Shown piece by piece: positions 42,694 to 51,867 of a DNA stretch of 64,000 nucleotides; position 1 is the stretch's first letter, and each line of letters starts with the position of its first letter. The stretch is from Lachnospiraceae bacterium. Its GTDB lineage: Bacteria; Bacillota; Clostridia; Lachnospirales; Lachnospiraceae. Below the pieces are notes generated by a model that ran no database searches, was not told the DNA's origin, and saw only the letters and a list, made by a program, of their open reading frames with translations. The translations under genes and the position numbers were made by a program. The DNA lies in the NCBI GenBank assembly GCA_902362715.1, contig CABIXN010000005.1:204632-268631 (forward strand). Reading direction: 5' to 3'.

Positions 42694-43770
42694 TTATTTT
42701 CCCAGCAGCTCTATAATGGATTCATAATACTGTGCTCCCTTTTCATTCTCTTTCAGAAAGTCTTCATATACGCTCTGGGAAGCTTTTTTAAAGGCCTCTT
42801 TATCTACATTTTCGCTTTTTTGCGCGCCGCCGGCCACCATCTCCTCTAACTGCTCTTCATTTTTACTCTCCAGATTTTTTGTACATTCCAGATTGGCTTT
42901 CTTTGCAGCGCTTGTGATTACTTCCTGAAGGTCCGGGGTAAGAGAATCAAATTTTGCCGCATTCATTGTAATCCCATTAAAATGAGCCGCATATTCCATC
43001 ACAGAAATATATTCCGCATACTGCTGATAACCGTCCGCTATGCAGACGTTGTTTACATTATCACAGCCGTCAATGGTTCCCTGCTGTAAGGCAGTCAAAA
43101 CCTCATTTCCAGGCATGGTCTGTGCGCTTGCGCCCCATGTGTTCCATGTATTGATATAGACATCAGAACCGGTAACCCGGATCTTTAATCCTTTCAAATC
43201 TTCCGGCGTTTCTGCAAAGCCTTTTGAAGATTCCAGATTTCTAAATCCCACACATTGAAGCCCTAATATCTTTGCTCCTGTAGAAGAAAAATCCTCCAGC
43301 ATACCCGCACATATTTCTGAATCCAGGAAGCTGTAGATATCGTCATAATCCTCAAACAGATACGGCAGATCCAATACGGACAGGCCTTGAGCATATCCGC
43401 TCATGATAGGAGTATTATTCACTGCACAGTCCAATGTTCCCGCAATAACAGAATCTAAGGATTCCTGGTCATTTCCTAAGGTACCGCCTCCGTAAACAGT
43501 AACTTTTACACTGCCGCCGGATTCTTCTTCCACATATTCCGCAAAGGTGTTGGCAAGAATCGCCAGCTGGTTCTCCTCACTGGCCGCAAAATGGCTTAAT
43601 TTTAATTCCAAAGGCTTTTCTGGGGAATATTCTCCGAAATCTTTTCCGGAGACGTCCTTTCTGTTTTCATTTTCAGAGCTCGTGTTCTGTGAATCGCTGC
43701 TTCCGCACCCTGCCAGCAGGCCCCCGCACAGACACCCAGCCGCCAATATACTAATTATTCGTTTTCTCAT
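42694..43770 (-). CDS. dctP: TRAP transporter substrate-binding lipoprotein (DctP-type)
   Basis: 358 residues from ATG 43770, which has AAGGAG 10 nt upstream and begins a lipoprotein signal (ISILAAGCLCGGLLAGCGSS, lipobox LAGC). The mature part has the DctP fold: LKLSHFAASEENQLAILANTF, VYGGGTLGNDQESLDSVIAG (key parts) and the conserved ligand Arg region KGLKIRVTGSDVYINTWNTWGA, marked by R in GLKIRVTG. It captures an anionic organic acid at the cell surface. The open frame extends 213 nt further upstream, antisense-free but without a ribosome binding site, and overlaps the end of the M24 gene, so the shorter start is chosen. Ligand probably a carboxylate processed by CitE/CitF. Confidence 0.92.
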   Translation of the reverse strand: MRKRIISILAAGCLCGGLLAGCGSSDSQNTSSENENRKDVSGKDFGEYSPEKPLELKLSHFAASEENQLAILANTFAEYVEEESGGSVKVTVYGGGTLGNDQESLDSVIAGTLDCAVNNTPIMSGYAQGLSVLDLPYLFEDYDDIYSFLDSEICAGMLEDFSSTGAKILGLQCVGFRNLESSKGFAETPEDLKGLKIRVTGSDVYINTWNTWGASAQTMPGNEVLTALQQGTIDGCDNVNNVCIADGYQQYAEYISVMEYAAHFNGITMNAAKFDSLTPDLQEVITSAAKKANLECTKNLESKNEEQLEEMVAGGAQKSENVDKEAFKKASQSVYEDFLKENEKGAQYYESIIELLGK

Positions 43771-43907
43771 ACTTTTCTTCTCCTTTTCTTTTTCAGATGC
43801 AATGATGCGTTTTGTGTAAATACACCTAAAAATCTTATCTTTTTTTGCCTCTCTTTTCTTTGTCCCTGGATGACTGCTCCTTAAGTGCAGAGCCCATTCA
43901 TAATTCT

Positions 43908-45113
43908 TTAAACTACAAAGATCTCTCGCGGCGTCGTCTCCATCCGGACCGCCCCATTGGAAGTCACCAGGTATTGATCGCAATAGTTTCCAAAAGCCTT
44001 TCCGGTATTCACCTCCGGATGAATAGAAAAAAACATATTTTCTTTTACCTTCATAGTCTCCCCCTTGAAAAACGCCGGCCGCTCCACCAGATCGTACCCC
44101 TGCCCATGGGCGAACAGCCGTGTCTCCGGACGCAGTCCGTAAGAGACCAGTTTTTTATTATAGAGCTCCAGTATTTCCCCGCAGTCAGCTCCCGGCTTTA
44201 CCAACTGGGCTGTAAAATCCTGCATTTCTTTGGAAAGCTCCCATGCCCGGCACAACTCTTTAGACGGCTGGTGCCCGATACAGAACCCCCGCACAATCTC
44301 CGCATAATAGCCGCCTGGTCCGTTTGCTTCTATCATAAATACCAGATCATCCCCATCCTCGATGCGCCGGTTCTGATAAAAGCTGTGAAGCTTAGGTGTA
44401 GGTGTTCCCGAAGGTGCAGAGCCCATCATCACCAGATTTTCTTCACTGCCCTTGCTGATCAGAAATTTATTTACCTCTGCCCGCAGCTCATACTCATACA
44501 TTCCCGGCCGCAGCATTCCGGGAACCATCTGCAGTATCTGGTCATGCAGTTTCACAGTCCGCCGGATGGCCTGTATCTCATCCTCACTCTTTACTGCCTT
44601 GATCTCATCCACCATCTCTGTAACATCCACAAAAGATACCTTAGGCAGTGATGTCTTCAGATAATTTACCAGCTGATAATTTAATAAGGATGGTGCAATG
44701 AGACCAACGGTTCTGCAATTATGATCACAGATATATGCTTCCATCAGTTTCGCATCGTACAGATCTGTATATCGGAATGTCCGAAAATACGGCGCCCCCA
44801 GACGCGTCTTTATCCCCCGCCCAAACCAGGCAGGCGGCAGCGGATCATAGGGTGATGAACTGGTGATGGTAGTCATCTCTCCCTTTGCCGGAAACAGTAC
44901 GCTCATGGGATAGGCCTGCTCTGTGGGCAGATCTGTGATATACCGGAAGTACCCTCCCAGATACTGATCCGCGTTCTGTGCGATGAGCACATCTATCCCC
45001 TGATGCTCCATGGCTGTCTGCAGCTGCATCCACCGGCGTTTCATCTCCCTATCGCTCATGGGAAACCGTATTCTTGTTTTAAATTCCTCTGAAACTCCTG
45101 ATACCCATTCCAT
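43908..45113 (-). CDS. M24 (creatinase/aminopeptidase P fold) family protein
   Basis: 401 residues: creatinase N-terminal domain (about 20-165) and pita-bread M24 domain (about 175-395). The metal-ligand positions of aminopeptidases are altered. The two Asp become Glu (FMIEANG, YYAEIVRG), the His is kept (FAHGQGYDLV), the first Glu site reads FSIHPEV and the last Glu site reads NYCDQYLVT. Thus it is unlikely to be an ordinary dinuclear aminopeptidase. Related non-peptidase members include creatinase, ectoine hydrolase and DMSP lyase DddP. It is embedded in the operon between citE (18 nt upstream) and dctP, suggesting action on the imported compound, for example hydrolysis of an amide or ester precursor (inference). 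Confidence 0.85.
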   Translation of the reverse strand: MEWVSGVSEEFKTRIRFPMSDREMKRRWMQLQTAMEHQGIDVLIAQNADQYLGGYFRYITDLPTEQAYPMSVLFPAKGEMTTITSSSPYDPLPPAWFGRGIKTRLGAPYFRTFRYTDLYDAKLMEAYICDHNCRTVGLIAPSLLNYQLVNYLKTSLPKVSFVDVTEMVDEIKAVKSEDEIQAIRRTVKLHDQILQMVPGMLRPGMYEYELRAEVNKFLISKGSEENLVMMGSAPSGTPTPKLHSFYQNRRIEDGDDLVFMIEANGPGGYYAEIVRGFCIGHQPSKELCRAWELSKEMQDFTAQLVKPGADCGEILELYNKKLVSYGLRPETRLFAHGQGYDLVERPAFFKGETMKVKENMFFSIHPEVNTGKAFGNYCDQYLVTSNGAVRMETTPREIFVV

Positions 45114-45131
45114 AATCCCTCTCCATTCTCT

Positions 45132-46031
45132 TTATTTTAAAGCTGCCTTTAAAGCGTCTTTTGCAAGAACCTCTTCGGCCCGCTCAAGGACGTTTTTGGC
45201 ATTGATATATACCGGAGTATCTACCATTTGTCCATCTACCGGCACAGAAGCCGAACCTTTTGCGATCCCCTCTTCTTCAAAAGCCTTTGTCACCTTTTTT
45301 GCCCACGCCACACGCTCCGGATCCGGAGAATAGATGCGCTCCGCGATTGGTATCTGGCTGGGATGAATGATCTGACGGCCTTCAAAACCAAGCTGTGCTC
45401 CTGTCTTTGTGTTATATGCAAAGGCTTCATCATCCTTATAAGACGGGAACGGCGCATCCTCCGCCACAAGCCCGGCCGCCCGTGCCGCCACGGCTATTTT
45501 TGCTCTGGCATAGATCTGCTCCTCGGCAGTATCTGTTCTGGTAACACGCATGTCCCTGGTGTAGTCTACCGCGCCAAAGATCACTGCCACAAGCCGGTCA
45601 CTGGCAAATACAGCCCGGTCTACATTCATGACTCCAGCCGCAGTCTCAATCAGAATAGCCAGCTTAATTTCTCCTGCCGGAAGCCCTCGTTTTTCTTCCA
45701 GATCTGTTACAATAAAATCCAATCTCTTAACGTCGTCTGGTCCGGAACACTTAGGCAGCGTGATGCCGTCAAGCCCTTTCATCACCACTGCATTCAGATC
45801 ATCCATAGTAAGTCCCGTGTCCCAGGCATTGATTCTCACCCATGCTTCTGAGCCGTGAGTGCTCATATCCTTAATATGCCTGCGGACCATTTCCCTTGCC
45901 GCTTCTTTTTCTGCCGGCGGCACCGCATCTTCCATATCCAATGTAATTACATCTGCCCCCAGCCCCGGCGCTTTCAGGATAAATTTTTCTGAATTTGCCG
46001 GCAAATACAAATCTGTTCTTCTAACTGCCAT
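45132..46031 (-). CDS. citE: CitE-like lyase (HpcH/HpaI aldolase superfamily)
   Basis: 299 residues. It opens with RRTDLYLPANSEKFILKAPG, DVITLDMEDAVPPAEKE (metal-binding Glu/Asp), VRINAWDTG and KLAILIETAAGVMNVD (Glu ligand), and includes the late FEGRQIIHPSQI. CitE cleaves citryl-, citramalyl- or malyl-thioesters to acetyl-thioester plus a 2-oxo acid. It is preceded by citF (60-nt gap) but no citD (acyl carrier) gene is present, so it may work on CoA esters. Ribosome binding site GAGGAGG. Confidence 0.9.
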   Translation of the reverse strand: MAVRRTDLYLPANSEKFILKAPGLGADVITLDMEDAVPPAEKEAAREMVRRHIKDMSTHGSEAWVRINAWDTGLTMDDLNAVVMKGLDGITLPKCSGPDDVKRLDFIVTDLEEKRGLPAGEIKLAILIETAAGVMNVDRAVFASDRLVAVIFGAVDYTRDMRVTRTDTAEEQIYARAKIAVAARAAGLVAEDAPFPSYKDDEAFAYNTKTGAQLGFEGRQIIHPSQIPIAERIYSPDPERVAWAKKVTKAFEEEGIAKGSASVPVDGQMVDTPVYINAKNVLERAEEVLAKDALKAALK

Positions 46032-46091
46032 CGTTTTTCCTCCTCAAATTCTTTTTCTATTTACAATGCATCTGTGCATCATAATTCTGTC

Positions 46092-47660
46092 TCAAAATTC
46101 CTGCACGGGTTTTCGCACCACGTCGATGATGGTTCCGTCCCGATATTCTACAATTCCTACAATTTTTTCTGTAAATTCAGGTTCCATCACCTCAGGGGCC
46201 TCCTGGTCCCCGATTTGTTTTAATTCCTGTATTTCCATAATGGGAAGTCCGGAATCTTTCAGTGCTTCTCTTAAATCTTTCCTGTTTGGATGAATAGCAA
46301 TACCGTATTCTGTCACAAGTACATCTATGGTCTCTCCTGGAGTTACAACGGTTGTGACCTTCTCCCGCAGCACACAGATGCCTCTCTTTATGAGATTTGT
46401 CACTACTACAGCAATCTTGGCTCCAGCAGCGCAGTCATTATTTCCCCCTGAGGCGCTTAAGATCACTCCGTTTGTTCCTGTCACTACATTAACATTAAAA
46501 TCCATATCTATTTCCGTTGCTCCTAAGATCATAATATCCAGCTGTTCTGTCAGGCAGCCTTTGGTATTCGGATTAGCATACTGGGAGGCGCTCATTGCCA
46601 TATGCCGCGGCTGAGTGCGATAAGACTCCACTGCCGCAGAATCAAAGCACTGTACATCCAGCAGCGCCTGAAACAATCCCTCTTTTAACATCTGTACAAA
46701 GTAAGAGGTGATCCCCCCTGAGGCAAAGGAGCCTTTTACCTGCTTTTTACGCATAAGAGCCCCTGTTTTTTCTGCCACGGCAATGGAAATCCCCCCAGCA
46801 CCGGTCTGCATGGACATCCCATCCCTGATATATCCGGCCCTCTCCAGCAGCTGAGCCGTCATTTCTGCAATCTTTAAGTGTTCCGGATCCGTTGTGGGCT
46901 TGGTGGGTCCAAAGGAAATTCCTTCCGGATCCCCAATACTCTCTATCTTTACCACATGATCTACTTTTTCCTGGGAAATCTCCATGGGGCAGGCCGGAAA
47001 ATCTACCAGGTTGTCGGTAACGGCAATCACATGATCCGCGTACTCAGCATCCGCATAGGCATAAGACAGGACTCCGCAGGCAGACTTGCCCCAGGCTCCA
47101 TTCATATTTCCATATGCATCACAGCAGGGAGCGGATATGAAGGCGGCGTCTATATGCAGCTCCCCTGCTTCAATGGCTCTTGCCCTTCCCCCATGGCTCA
47201 TAAATACTGCCGGGTGTTTTAATTTCCCATTTGTAATGGCTTTTGCTAATGGCCCCGGAGAAATGGTGCTGACAGTGATCCTGGTGATTACGTCTTTTTC
47301 TATCAGTTTTACTAATGGTTCATGACATTTAAAAAGCCCGGACGCCGCCACATGAATATCTTTCATCCCCCTTTGCGCAATCGTTTCCATAACCAGATTC
47401 ACTACCCGGTCTCCGTTTCGCATATGATGGTGAAACGATACCGTCATCCCATCTTTCAGCCCAATCCTATCGAGGACCTCTGAAATAGAATCTGCAAGCT
47501 TTGACGTTGGTGCGCTTCCTTTTACAGCATGGAGACTTTCTATCCCGTCTCTCTCTTTTTTCAGACTTTTCCCCATGTCATCATAGGCTCCGGAAAAAAC
47601 CTGTTTTCCCGTCTCCTGCAGCAGCCAATCCGGTATTTCCCTTCCTACTGTATTTTTCAT
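46092..47660 (-). CDS. citF: Citrate lyase alpha subunit-like acyl/CoA transferase
   Basis: 522 residues from ATG 47660 (GGAGGGAG upstream). CitF landmarks are SFHHHMRNGDRVVNLVMETI near residue 90, SHGGRARAIEAGELHIDAAF, SACGVLSYAYADAEYADHVI (key parts) and the late VTEYGIAIHPNRKDL. In citrate lyase CitF exchanges acetyl for citryl on the ACP thioester. It is the first gene of a long operon that includes CitE, an M24 protein and a TRAP transporter, but lacks citD, citC, citX and citG. It may therefore be a CoA transferase for citramalate, malate or a related acid (inference). The alternative ATG at 47678 has no better ribosome binding site. Confidence 0.88.
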   Translation of the reverse strand: MKNTVGREIPDWLLQETGKQVFSGAYDDMGKSLKKERDGIESLHAVKGSAPTSKLADSISEVLDRIGLKDGMTVSFHHHMRNGDRVVNLVMETIAQRGMKDIHVAASGLFKCHEPLVKLIEKDVITRITVSTISPGPLAKAITNGKLKHPAVFMSHGGRARAIEAGELHIDAAFISAPCCDAYGNMNGAWGKSACGVLSYAYADAEYADHVIAVTDNLVDFPACPMEISQEKVDHVVKIESIGDPEGISFGPTKPTTDPEHLKIAEMTAQLLERAGYIRDGMSMQTGAGGISIAVAEKTGALMRKKQVKGSFASGGITSYFVQMLKEGLFQALLDVQCFDSAAVESYRTQPRHMAMSASQYANPNTKGCLTEQLDIMILGATEIDMDFNVNVVTGTNGVILSASGGNNDCAAGAKIAVVVTNLIKRGICVLREKVTTVVTPGETIDVLVTEYGIAIHPNRKDLREALKDSGLPIMEIQELKQIGDQEAPEVMEPEFTEKIVGIVEYRDGTIIDVVRKPVQEF

Positions 47661-47689
47661 ACCGCTCTCCCTCCTCACTTGTTAGTAAA

Positions 47690-47760
47690 ATGATAACATC
47701 CCTTATTTTTGGAATCTGTATCATAAGTTACAGATTCCAAAAGCTGTAACTTGTGATACA
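47690..47760 (-). promoter_or_regulatory. citF promoter with two Crp/Fnr-type dyads
   Basis: Two 16-bp dyads of the form TGTA(T/A)C-4-G(A/T)TACA lie at 47717-47732 (TGTATCATAAGTTACA) and 47745-47760 (TGTAACTTGTGATACA), inverted copies of each other with centres 28 bp apart. On the - strand TATCAT (47695-47690) is a plausible -10. A start at about 47683 would place the proximal dyad at -41.5, the classical class II activator position. A Crp/Fnr regulator is encoded divergently at 47986. Confidence 0.65.
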
Positions 47761-47804
47761 AATTTAACCTTTTCACGGCATATAAAAACGGTCTTTGCCA
47801 CAAA

Positions 47805-47842
47805 TAAAATACCCCAGAAACAGTCTCCTGTTCTGAGGTAAA
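47805..47842. other. Hairpin in the citF-crp intergenic region
   Basis: TACCCCAGAAACAG pairs with CTGTTCTGAGGTA around a 4-nt loop (about 47808-47838), with a TATTTTATTT tail on the - strand. It may stop antisense transcription or be a leader hairpin. The rest of the 325-nt gap holds the dyads and the regulator's promoter (extended -10 TGTTATAAT at 47891-47899). Confidence 0.35.
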
Positions 47843-47985
47843 GATAAAGATTTCCATTCATACAATGTTATTTTATTTCTTACTTTCCTGTGTTATAATT
47901 TTATAATAATATTGTTCTACAAACTGAAACAGATTTTTATGGATACTTAAAGCTAAAAGACCGCAGCACCAAGGGGACAGCAGCC

Positions 47986-48573
47986 ATGGGAAAAGAATCA
48001 GCATTCAATGTCACAAATATGAGAAACTTTTTTTCTAAAGAAAATATGGAAAAGCTTTTCTATAAATGTCCTTCTATTACCCTCAAAAAAAATGAAGCGC
48101 TCTATACAACAGATCAAATCCTGACCGATGTCTTCTGGGTATCAGAAGGCATGGTGGAAGTATTTATCACCAACGAGCAGGGGCATAAACAGGTGGTGGC
48201 CTTCCACTACCCCGACAGCATTGTAGGAGAGATCGAGGCGCTATACGGAGATCCCTGCGGACTGACCTGTATCGCCCTCAAACATAGAACTGTCGTACAT
48301 AAGTGTAATATTGAAGTATTCTATCACCGGGTGCTAGAGCAGGGCCTCATGCGCCAGTACGTAAGTATGCTGGCAGGAAAGACCCATGCCAATGTGCTGC
48401 AGCTTGCAAGCGTTTCTTTAGACGACTGCGAAGGACGGGTACACACTTACTATAATAGTGAACTTACCCATCAACAGCTTGCGGATTTGATCGGCTGCTC
48501 CCGCGTTCAGGTCACACGCGTACTGAACAGTCCAAGGTTTTATGACAGGAAAAAAACTGATAAAGATTCGTAA
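47986..48573 (+). CDS. Crp/Fnr-family transcriptional regulator
   Basis: 195 residues: a cyclic-nucleotide-binding-like beta barrel (about 25-125, with VFWVSEGMVEVFITNEQGHKQVVAF, notable GMVEVF and PDSIVGEIEALYG) and a C-terminal winged helix ending LTHQQLADLIGCSRVQVTRVL (recognition helix CSRVQVTRVL). There is no N-terminal cysteine cluster of oxygen-sensing FNR, so the effector is something else. It is divergent from the citF operon and is the natural candidate to bind the two dyads at 47717-47760. It converges on sbcC with a shared terminator. Confidence 0.9.
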   Translation: MGKESAFNVTNMRNFFSKENMEKLFYKCPSITLKKNEALYTTDQILTDVFWVSEGMVEVFITNEQGHKQVVAFHYPDSIVGEIEALYGDPCGLTCIALKHRTVVHKCNIEVFYHRVLEQGLMRQYVSMLAGKTHANVLQLASVSLDDCEGRVHTYYNSELTHQQLADLIGCSRVQVTRVLNSPRFYDRKKTDKDS

Positions 48574-48579
48574 ACAAGA

Positions 48580-48618
48580 GAAAAAAAACGTCCGCCCAAA
48601 TTTACCAGGCAGACGTTT
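48580..48618. terminator. Intrinsic terminator for sbcC and the Crp/Fnr gene
   Basis: AAACGTCCGCC (48586-48596) pairs with GGCAGACGTTT (48608-48618). On the - strand eight T follow, making a strong terminator 54 nt past the sbcC stop. It probably also stops the regulator transcript from the + side. Confidence 0.88.
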
Positions 48619-48671
48619 ACGATTATTGTATGTTATTTTTTAGGTTTACAATTGTCCTTTTTCCCAATCCG

Positions 48672-51600
48672 TCAGCTGATCTGCCATCTCACATGGCTTC
48701 CGTTGTCATCTTTACTTACAATTAACTGATTATCAATTTCCTGTTTTAATTCCGATACATGGGAAATAATCCCGGTCATTTTCGATCCTTCCGCCATTTG
48801 AAGCAGTACTTTTACCGCCTGATTTCTGGAGTGCTCGTCCAATGAGCCAAATCCCTCATCAATAAACATCATGTCAAGATGAATGGCTGCGGACTCCGCC
48901 TGAATCTGATCTGCCATGCCAAGCGCCAGGGCAAGAGCCGCCATAAAAGATTCGCCGCCGGAAAGAGTGCGCACCTCCCGTTCCTTCCCTGTAACGTTTG
49001 AATAAACCATCAGGTCCAGCCCTTTGTTTCTTCCTTCTCCAGCCTTTTTAAGATCATACATACGCAGCTCAAACTGTCCTGCAGACATTTCCTGAAACCG
49101 GATGTTAGCGGCATATAAAATCTTTTCCAGATAACAGCGCTGCACATAAGTCTCCAGATCCATTCTGGAACCGGACACATTTCCTGCAGTCAAATTGTAT
49201 AAATTGGAAATTCTTGCATGTTCTTCCACCAGTTTTCTGCGTCCGCTGATCTCTAAAGCCAGCTGATCATAAACGTCTTTATTTGTCCGGTATTCCCGGC
49301 TTTTCTGATCCAGAACTTCTTTCGCCTGCTCCCACCGGCGGTCTGCCTGGAGAAATTCTTCCTGTATCATATCAAGTTTCGGGCGATCTCTGTCTCTGAT
49401 CAATTCTTCTGCCGATTTTTTTTGCTGTAAAGCCGCTGTCTGCTTTTCCTGAAATTTCTCCAGCTTCCGCTGAAATTTCTCCGAATCTGACTTTTGATAC
49501 AGGGCTGTGAGCTCCTGCCATTCCTTCTCTTTAAACTGTTTCTCTGTTAAATCCGCCTCATACGCATCCTGTTTCTGTCTGCAGTTCTCCTGCAGCTTTG
49601 GCAGTTCTTCACAGAGCCTTTGAATCAGCGCTTCTGCCCGGTCTTTCTTCTCTTTTGCCTGTCCTGCTGCTGCCTGCGCCTTCTGATAAGCCTCCTTACG
49701 CATCTCCGTTTGTTGAGATGCTGTATCCTCCGCCTGACGGGCAGCTTCCCGGCTCTCATATTCCGGGGACCTGGATATATTTTCAAGAACAGCCCCGGCT
49801 CCTTTTAACTCTCCTGCTGCTCTTGAAACCGCCTGCTCTGCCTTTTTTACTTCCTGTTCCAGAACCTCTGTCTGTTCTCTGGCCGTCTCCAGATCTTTTT
49901 GAAGCCTCTCCAGTGTTTCGCAATCTTTCTGAAGCCTCAATACCTCTTCTTCAGCTTTCTGCTTTAAATCTGCAGCCTGCTTTTGGGCTTCTGTTAATGT
50001 CCAGCCATCCGGCAGAACTACATTTTGATTCTCCAGACTTTCCGTTAGCTTATGTATCACCTCTGCCAGACTTTTCTCCTTTTCCTTAAGGAGATCTTCA
50101 CCGGATCTGGCAGCTGCTGCAAGTGTTTCCTGACGGGTTCTTAAATTTTGTACTTCTTTTTCCAGCTTCTCAAGGGACTCTCTGGAGATATCCTTTGTAT
50201 CCTCATCCCACCGGCAGGGAGCCGGATGGCAGACAGAACCGCACACCGGACAGGGCACACCGGCCCTTAGATCTTTTGCCAAAAGCCCTGCCTGCATATC
50301 CAAAAACAGCTTTCGGGTCTGTTCATATTCCCGGTTTTTCTGCTCATAAATGCCTGCGGCTGCCTGATAATCCTTCCTTGCCTGCTGTACCTTATTTTGC
50401 TGGCTGGCCACATCCTTCTGGCGTGCCAGTGCGTCATTGACATCACAAACAAGATCTTTTGCAGCATCCGCTGCCGCTCTTTGCCGTTCCAGTCCGGCAG
50501 GCGCTCCCTTAAGGTCTTCCTCCCAGGCTCTCCAGATCTTTTCCTGCCGCTTTTTCTCTTCTAACTGTTTTTGCTTTATGTTAGCTGTTTTTTCTGCTAC
50601 AGAAAGTTTCCCTTCCTTTTTACATACATCAGCCTGTGCCGCTTCCATCTCTTCAAAAACTTTCAGGGCCGTCTTAACCTTTTCACAGACTTTATGATAT
50701 TCTCCCAGATCTTTTTGAAACTGATTTCCGGCCTCTGTTTCTGATACCTCCGCCTGTTTCAGTTCCTGTTTCAGCTTCGGTAACTGATCTTTCTGCTCTG
50801 AAAGCTCCCGGTCAGTTTCTTTCACTTTCTTTAGAGCTTCGGAAAAATTGTAATATCGTTCCTTTATTTCATAAGCATCCTGCAGTTTTTTAATTAATTG
50901 TTTTGTCTCCTCCATGTCCCCGGCCAGACTTTGACACTCTTCAAGAAGTTTTCTGGCCAGATCAAGCTGTGCAAATGCCTCTTCCAGGTTTTTGGCCTGA
51001 ACCTGGGCTTCCTTTTTACTGTCCCGAAGAATCTGGGCCTGATTATATTCCTCCGTAAGGTTTTCACACTCTGCAGACATTTCCTGGCATAAAAGGTTTA
51101 GTTCTTCCAGAAACGGCTCTATAACAACCAGATCTCCGTCCTTTTCTATCCGGCGCTTTAAACCGGCAAGCGTATCTCCCCCTGCATAGGCATCCGGAAT
51201 CAAAACAGATGCGGCTTTCGTCTGACATCTGGTTTTCACCACCGCCAGCTCTTTCTCCTTCTTTCTTCTGCGGCCTCCCAGCTCTTCCACAATGTCCGCA
51301 AATAATTCTGTTCCAAACAGCTTTCGGAAAATCTCTTTTTTCTTATCTGTCTTTTCTCTGAGAAGCTCCATGAACTCTCCCTGGGCAATCATGGCCACCT
51401 GCATAAACTGCCCCTTGGTAAGCCCCACCAGCTCTTCAATCTTTTTTCCCGCTTCTTTCTGAGGATACTCAGAGCCATCCGGCAAAAACAACGTCACAGA
51501 ACCGGAAACCTCTCTTGTTCCGGTTCCTTTGCCGCTCCCCCTTTTCAACAGCTTTTCATGACGAGGCACCCGGCGGACCGTATATTCCCTCTGGCCGCTT

Positions 51601-51866
51601 CCGTCTCCTTCTGAAAAGGTAAGTTCCACAAAAGGCTCAAGATCCAGATCTGAAAACTGGCTCTGCAGAACAATTCCCTCTTTTTTATTGGCATTAGAAC
51701 TTGCTTCCCCGTACAATGCAAATACAATAGCATCGAAAATGGTAGATTTTCCGGCTCCGGTATCCCCGGTAATCAAAAACAGATTCTGATTAGGTTTCTC
51801 AAAATCCACAACTGTCTTTGTCCCGTAAGAGCCAAAGGCCTGCATCGTTAACTTCAGCGGTTTCAT
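48672..51866 (-). CDS. sbcC: SbcC exonuclease subunit (SMC-like ATPase)
   Basis: 1064 residues. It has N-terminal Walker A ITGDTGAGKSTIFDAI (about 33-48), two long coiled-coil halves, and a zinc-hook CPVC near residue 545 (VPCPVCGSVCHP). The C-terminal ABC signature is TLSGGESFMAALALALG and Walker B/D-loop MMFIDEGFGSLDEHS. SbcC with SbcD forms an ATP-dependent nuclease that opens DNA hairpins and processes double-strand breaks. The ATG lies 1 nt after the sbcD stop. Confidence 0.96.
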   Translation of the reverse strand: MKPLKLTMQAFGSYGTKTVVDFEKPNQNLFLITGDTGAGKSTIFDAIVFALYGEASSNANKKEGIVLQSQFSDLDLEPFVELTFSEGDGSGQREYTVRRVPRHEKLLKRGSGKGTGTREVSGSVTLFLPDGSEYPQKEAGKKIEELVGLTKGQFMQVAMIAQGEFMELLREKTDKKKEIFRKLFGTELFADIVEELGGRRRKKEKELAVVKTRCQTKAASVLIPDAYAGGDTLAGLKRRIEKDGDLVVIEPFLEELNLLCQEMSAECENLTEEYNQAQILRDSKKEAQVQAKNLEEAFAQLDLARKLLEECQSLAGDMEETKQLIKKLQDAYEIKERYYNFSEALKKVKETDRELSEQKDQLPKLKQELKQAEVSETEAGNQFQKDLGEYHKVCEKVKTALKVFEEMEAAQADVCKKEGKLSVAEKTANIKQKQLEEKKRQEKIWRAWEEDLKGAPAGLERQRAAADAAKDLVCDVNDALARQKDVASQQNKVQQARKDYQAAAGIYEQKNREYEQTRKLFLDMQAGLLAKDLRAGVPCPVCGSVCHPAPCRWDEDTKDISRESLEKLEKEVQNLRTRQETLAAAARSGEDLLKEKEKSLAEVIHKLTESLENQNVVLPDGWTLTEAQKQAADLKQKAEEEVLRLQKDCETLERLQKDLETAREQTEVLEQEVKKAEQAVSRAAGELKGAGAVLENISRSPEYESREAARQAEDTASQQTEMRKEAYQKAQAAAGQAKEKKDRAEALIQRLCEELPKLQENCRQKQDAYEADLTEKQFKEKEWQELTALYQKSDSEKFQRKLEKFQEKQTAALQQKKSAEELIRDRDRPKLDMIQEEFLQADRRWEQAKEVLDQKSREYRTNKDVYDQLALEISGRRKLVEEHARISNLYNLTAGNVSGSRMDLETYVQRCYLEKILYAANIRFQEMSAGQFELRMYDLKKAGEGRNKGLDLMVYSNVTGKEREVRTLSGGESFMAALALALGMADQIQAESAAIHLDMMFIDEGFGSLDEHSRNQAVKVLLQMAEGSKMTGIISHVSELKQEIDNQLIVSKDDNGSHVRWQIS

Positions 51867-51867
51867 T

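Noticed and set aside
43771..43983. N-terminal extension of the dctP frame
   Set aside because: A lipoprotein signal with its own ribosome binding site begins at 43770; the extension overlaps the M24 gene.
49598..50089. 163-residue + strand ORF inside sbcC
   Set aside because: Shadow of the coiled-coil coding region, proline/leucine-rich and without family similarity.
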